From: Parietaria judaica
Taxonomy: Eukaryota; Streptophyta; Magnoliopsida; Rosales; Urticaceae
Reading direction: 5' to 3'
Assembly: GCA_954871525.1 (NCBI GenBank)
Contig: OX940871.1
Location: 24,030,586 to 24,094,585 of the forward strand
DNA: 64,000 nucleotides
Of the stretch, positions 58,649-64,000 are shown in pieces (the stretch's first letter is position 1; every line of letters begins with the position of its first letter). The notes beneath the pieces are model-generated. The model made no database searches, was not told the origin of the DNA, and was given only the letters and a program-made list of their open reading frames with translations. Made by a program: the position numbers and the translations under genes.

Positions 58649-61600
58649 ATGGCGATCGTCACCGGAGATCGCTACCTCGAGAAGCTCGTGCGCTTCGTCG
58701 AGGCCAACGTCGGCCCGCTCATCGACGGAACCCTAGTCCTCAAGCTCAACCCCGCGGGCCTGCGCTACGTGCAGTCGCGCCTCGAGGCGCTCGGCGACCT
58801 CGAGAGCCTGCTCTCCGGCGCGCCGGTGGACTACCTCCGCGCCTACGTCTCCGACCTCGGCGACCACCGCGCGCTCGAGCAGCTCCGCCGGATCCTCCGC
58901 CTGCTCACGTCGCTCAAGGTCGTCTCCGTGCTCGCGCCGCCCGCGAGGGACCCGACGCCGCTCTCGTTCGCGCCGTTCGGGCGGCTCAGGGTTCTGGAGC
59001 TCCGGGGGTGCGACTTGTCGACGTCGGCGGCGAAGGGGCTGCTCGAGCTCAGGCACACTCTCGAGAGAATCGTCTGCCACAATTCGACCGTGAGTTCGTT
59101 TTCGTTCTTCTTTCTTTCGGTTTCGCGAGTGAATGCGAGGGAATCGGAAGGAGAGTTGAGCAATGCATTGAAGAAGATACTTCGTTAAGCGTTTCAAGTA
59201 GCCATTACTGACTCGTTTAAAATCATGTTCATTCGCTCCATGCATTGAAGATTTCCTTCAAAGCTCTGTTTCAGTTTATATTCGTTTGCGTTTAAAGCTG
59301 TCAGTTTTAAGAGATCATTTGGGTTATGCTAGGATGCTCTACGGCACGTCTTTGCCAGTAGGATTGCGGAAATAAAGGACTCTCCTCAATGGAACCGGTT
59401 GTCGTATGTTTCGTGTGCGTGCAATGGCTTGTTACTTATGGACGAGTCTCTGCAGCTTCTACCTGCCGTCGAGACTCTTGACCTGAGCCGGAACAAGTTT
59501 ACTAAGGTCGATAATCTCCGCAAGTGTGCCAGGTTGAAGCACCTGGATCTTGGTTTCAATCAACTTCGAACAGTTTCTTCATTTAGCAAGGTAGACCCGT
59601 TCGAACTAATTTCTGCCAAAATCATGTTTCATTCTTTAATACAACATTAATGGACTATCAGTGGCTTCTTTTTACTGTGATGTTTTGGATGGATTGATCA
59701 TAGATCGAAATGATGGGAAAGAATTGTTTCAAGGAGATTTTAATCATGGGATCATTCACTATTTTTAAACAGGAACTTCATAGTGAAACTATAAGATGCA
59801 TCGGAAAGATATATGCTGTTTAATGGACTATCAGTGGGCTCTCTCTAGTACAATGTTTTGGATAAATTTATCTTAGATCGAAATGATATGATAGATCATC
59901 CATGGTTTCGAGTTTCAAGTTTAATTATGGGATGGGACTCATAATATGTCAAATGGTTCATCGAGTTTCTGGTTATCTGTTTTGGTAGATTTGGGGTGAC
60001 TGGATTAAAGATTGAGTTACATATTACTATTTATGAATTATCAGTTAGTATATAGTTTCGACGCATGCAAATCAATCTTGTTGGACAATGCAGGTTTCTT
60101 CTCCTATTGTTAAACTTGTTTTGAGAAACAATGCTCTAGCTACCTTGCATGGGATTGAGAATTTGAAGTCACTTGAAGATCTTGACGTTTCCTACAATAT
60201 TATTTCGAAATTTTCAGAGTTAGAGTTCCTTATGGGACTTCCATCTCTAGGAAGTTTATATTTGGAGGGAAATCCATTATGTTGTGCTAGATGGTATCGA
60301 CCACACGCACTCAGCTATATCAGTCAATTAGAGAATGTAAGTCCTGCATACGTTATCTTAAATAAATTATTTTGTTCGTTTCAAACTCTATTATTTCTTT
60401 CTTAAGAACTATCAACTGTAGTATTTGAGGCACAAAATCGGTCTCTCACTAACGATTATCGTTCGCCAGAAAACACCCGTTTTTTTGACAAATTCCCCAC
60501 TCACTGACAAGAAAGATAACCTTTTATGCTTACTCTCATTGTTGATAATAGGTGCCTATTAAGGCAATAGGAGAGCCAAAATTTGAACTTAAGAAGCTAA
60601 CAAACCATAGCTAATTTTTTTAAGCTTAAATAGCGGAGAATCAGCCACAATAAGATCAGAAAATCAGCCATAAAAGAAGTTCTACAACCTTTATTGGTTT
60701 GTTGCCTTATTTGTGTCCTATAGTGACGAATTTTATTTCTTTTTTATATTTTCTCAGTTCAAGCTAGATGATAAGGAAATCAGCACCAGAGAAGTTTGGA
60801 AGAGGCAGCTTATAATCGCCAGTAGGCAGAAGCTTCCTGCTAGCTTTGGGTTTTATTCCCCTGCAATAAACGACGCTCAAGGAGAAGGGTCTAACAACAG
60901 AAGACGAGTATGTTCACGCTGTCATAAGCATTTAAAATCTCATGCTTTTCCAATTTACTTAGTCAATAACTTATAATAGTGATAAGGAATTGTATACCAA
61001 GCGCACCAAAAGGATAAACAAACGGGGATTCACCGAGATGATGAATTTATGGTTACCTAATTATAAATGAAGAAACGAACGTGTCTAACCTTCTAGAGCA
61101 AGACACCCACAGTCCCAAAATGATCTTTAGAAGATAATCATGACAAGCATAAATATTACATAGCCCCCCACCTTGGTGTTGGAGCCCCCTAATTACGTAT
61201 TTACCACCCTCCTAATTACATAAATAAACTGAAATACTGTAATAAAAGCCTAATAAACCAATAAAAGACTAATAAGAACATAAACAACTCCTAAAAGACG
61301 AATTTTTCCATGCACCTCTGATACATAATAATTGACAGCTTAACAGATAGCGTATGTTTGTACATGCGTGTTTCCCTTGCTAAAGGTGTTTCCCTTGCTA
61401 AAGTTGTCGTACTAGTTTAGCATACCAGTCTGTCTTTGCTCTACTTCTGATTTTATCTTGTTCTTACATGATTGCTATTAATTTCTGATCTTGACGGCTA
61501 TGCACTGATGTTACTACTTCTAAACAGAAAAAGATAACCCGCCTTGCACCGATTGAGGGTGAAGGAGAAAGCACATATCTTTGCTCTGATCAAGATTCTG

Positions 61601-63602
61601 TGTCAGTTGATAACGAGGTGCGTAGTCGAGAGGAAGCTGGTTTGTCCGATGATGACACTGAAATAGTTGATTTGATGCATAAAGTTGAACTAATGAAGAA
61701 GGAGCGCTCAGTACTTTGGTTGCGGGAGTTCAAGGAGTGGATGGATCATGCTTCTGATGATGTGGTGGTCCATGGTAAATTTGGTGGGACTTCACTTTAT
61801 TCTGGGCAAGAAAATATGCTGCAAACAAAACCAAATCAGAAACATATTGGCGAAAACCTGGATTGTGAGACTTGTAAAAACGTGTTAAACTCTGATAGCG
61901 CATTCATGGAAATATCTACGGATTTGCATGCTAATCAGAATGTTGACGAAAACAGTTTGACGGGTGTTAGTGGAGTCAACCCAAGTGGTTTGGCAAGAAC
62001 AAATCATAAGGATGAGAATTTCGATACTTTTCTGCAAGGGAAAAGTTCTTATACTAGTACTCTAATGGAAAATGCAAGCATATCTCCATTGACCACCAAC
62101 GATAGTGTTTCGGAATCCCATTCTTCTGCTCAGCCTGGATCACCACCTCATTATCGGAAGGACATTCTTCAACGCCGTCAGTGCTTAGAGGAAGAGATTC
62201 TGCATTTTTCCGAAGAATCATTTTCAGTGGTTTCATCAGATAGCAATAGTAGTTGTAGTGAGGATGAGGCTTTCACATTTGGGCCAATGTCAGATATTGG
62301 TCATGTATCAAATGAATTATTTTCGAATACAGATAAAAGTTTTGGAAGAGATCCGTTTTCGGATATCCTCGACAGTAAGTACTGCAACCAACGAATTCAA
62401 AGTTCCAATGTCAGAGAAAATGGCCAATGCTCAGTGGACCTGTTCGCTAACAAAACCTCTGACATGCAATCAGGTAGCAACGATGGTCCGGAGGCTAATA
62501 ATGATAATATCCCATATTTTGACGAGGAAGATGATTATATAAACAAGAGAAAAGGGAAAAGAAAAACAATAAGAAGGAATGTTTCATTACTAGAGGGTAA
62601 TGATTCGGTTGGAAAAGTAGAGCTATTCCAAAAGCCAATCAGGGACTCGGATTTTCACGTGACCGAAGCAGAAAACACGCAGCAGTTTCTACTTTGTGAT
62701 GGAAACCAAGAGATTAATGGGAACAAACAAATGTTATCAAGCATGAGTGACGAAATTATTGAGGATCATTTTTATTCGAATCTCGCAGATTCGAAAAATC
62801 GTGAAACTTGTTGGCAATACACGCGATGCTACTGCGTTCTCGAGTCAGATCCTCTGTGCAGAGAAAGGTGACTTCAAATCGCAGAAACGACCTTTTTTGG
62901 TTTTTATAATGCTTGGCTTTCTTTTTCTGTATCATTGAAGGCTTCATAGTTATTTTTTATTCCATGTGCAGAGATGTAGCTGTAATCCTGAGCAGTGAAA
63001 ACAAGTTGTATGTGTTACTCATTGGCTCCATAGAAGATAAATCAGGTTCGTAGTCAAATCTTGTCTATCTTTATATGCTCCTTATTTTTCCTTCATTCTT
63101 TTACCTTTTTGAATGAACATTCGATGGATAGTATTTTTCCTATTCGTTTAGTTTTATTAATGAAATAAAAAACGCCATGCAGGAACTGTGCTAAGTTTAT
63201 TGGCTTGTCATAGGATCGAAGATGTCAAGGAGGTAGTAGTTGGCATGGGATTACAGGTTGTGAGGGTATCTTTCGTGAAGGGATTGACCTACCTCTTCAT
63301 GACAAGAAGTGTTGAGAAATCAAGACAGTTACTTTGCACTTTAGAAGTCTTTGATTCTTGTGGAAAAGATGATGCATGTTCTATAAAAAGGTGCGTCGCC
63401 TACTCATTAGTTTCGAATAAGTGAGCTACTGTTTTACATTTGCTATATGTTACATTACAATGTGCTTAATTTTGGATACCTAAATGCAGTTTGGAGCAGG
63501 TTCAAGTTGATTTGTTTCAGAAAGAAATATATGATGGTTCGAAAGTTAGCATATTCCAGTATTCTATGATTCTTTTTTGGCACGGCAGTCGTGAAGATAA
63601 AG
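58649..63602 (+). CDS. SDS22-type leucine-rich-repeat protein (AT3G17920-like), partial at 3' end
   Basis: Exons 58649-59089, 59333-59590, 60094-60336, 60758-60907, 61528-62867, 62972-63045, 63183-63390 and 63490-63602 join in phase to about 942 codons; the gene continues past the window. The start MAIVTGDRYLEKLVRFVEAN has optimal context (cccATGGcg). Residues 1-150 form an N-terminal domain (LRRILRLLTSLKVVSVLAPP). LRRs of the SDS22/dynein-light-chain type follow at about 150-310 (VETLDLSRNKFTKVDNLRKC, LKHLDLGFNQLRTV, LEDLDVSYNIISKFSELEFL, LYLEGNPLCC). Then comes a long acidic, Ser-rich region including LMKKERSVLWLREFKEWMDH, and a conserved C-terminal domain with AVILSSENKLYVLLIG. Plant members are annotated as 'outer arm dynein light chain 1' proteins by LRR similarity only, since plants like this lack axonemal dynein. 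Function unknown. Confidence 0.88.
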
Positions 63603-64000
63603 GTATGCTCCAAGTGGCTTTGCCTTAGCAATGATGTTTTAACTTTTATGGATTAAACTAGTACATTTAATGTATTATTTACTTAATTGTTTAAGGAATA
63701 TTTCATTTTTAATTGATTTGATTCCGGTTGTTATTATCGCCGAATCTTAGGGATATTTGTTTTTTGATTAGTTTGAAATGTATTCTTTAGTGTTTTGGAG
63801 ACCGTTGGCTAGCTTTTTTTGCATCCTATATTAGTCTTTCCCGTCTTGTGATAGGGGGTGGGGACTATTTTGGCCGAGGGGATGGGATTTTTTCTTTGCG
63901 AGATAAATCTGAGGTCATTTCATAACAGAACCTGAAAAAAAAAATTCAAAGAATAGGTTGTGGAAACTGATACGCTGTGATCTTCATTTTGTTACGGTCA
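63603..64000 (+). other. Intron of the LRR gene, running off the window
   Basis: It follows donor GTATGC at 63603. T-rich, with no acceptor followed by a plausible exon recognised before the end. Confidence 0.6.

Overview
The window is nuclear DNA from a flowering plant, most likely a eudicot. It is AT-rich, its genes have introns with GT-AG (sometimes GC-AG) ends, and it carries plant-only families: a PADRE/DUF4228 protein, an EDM2-like chromatin protein, a chloroplast DUF3007/DAC protein and histone H3.1. It is also crowded with nonautonomous transposons. I see no bacterial, organellar or CRISPR-type features. The species cannot be named from the sequence.

Layout from left to right. 0.6-0.8 kb: first exon of a SAL1-like phosphatase (- strand) that runs off the left edge. 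1-4 kb: LTR-derived repeats with two nested hAT elements. 6.4-9.9 kb: an ALP1/HARBI1-like domesticated transposase gene (+). 10.9-11.3 kb: intronless histone H3.1 (-). 12.6-13.2 kb: a small uncharacterised plant gene (+), followed by a 79-bp tandem array. 15.4-21 kb: a Mutator-type MITE and a decayed copia gag. 21.4-29.4 kb: a complete EDM2-like gene (-), reconstructed here as 18 coding exons. 30-31.6 kb: a hAT element and a long-arm MITE. 32.6-33.1 kb: a PADRE gene (-). 35-40 kb: LTR debris, a SINE, and a Mutator-like element carrying a captured SHMT fragment. 40.5-45.5 kb: a complete but stop-riddled Ty1/copia element sitting inside the A-tail of a second SINE. 46.9-50.8 kb: a DAC-like chloroplast gene (-) with a gypsy gag fragment in an intron. 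53.6-54.6 kb: a 1-kb fold-back element. 56.8-57.5 kb: another hAT element. 58.6-64 kb: an SDS22-type LRR gene (+) that runs off the right edge.

The host genes are functionally unrelated: PAP/inositol phosphatase, chromatin, cytochrome b6f accumulation, LRR. They do not form a pathway. Three of them (12.6, 46.9 and 58.6 kb) resemble what I remember as neighbouring Arabidopsis loci around AT3G17920-AT3G17950, suggesting an ancestral block stretched by insertions.

I found no convincing new biological system. The strongest observations are the SINE/copia nesting, the gene-fragment capture, possible splice variation in the EDM2-like gene (a duplicated 15-nt microexon, a dual GC/GT donor, an in-frame 78-nt hydrophobic intron), and a DDE-to-DDD change in the domesticated transposase. 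Exon boundaries were deduced by hand from splice signals, phase and family resemblance, without transcript data.
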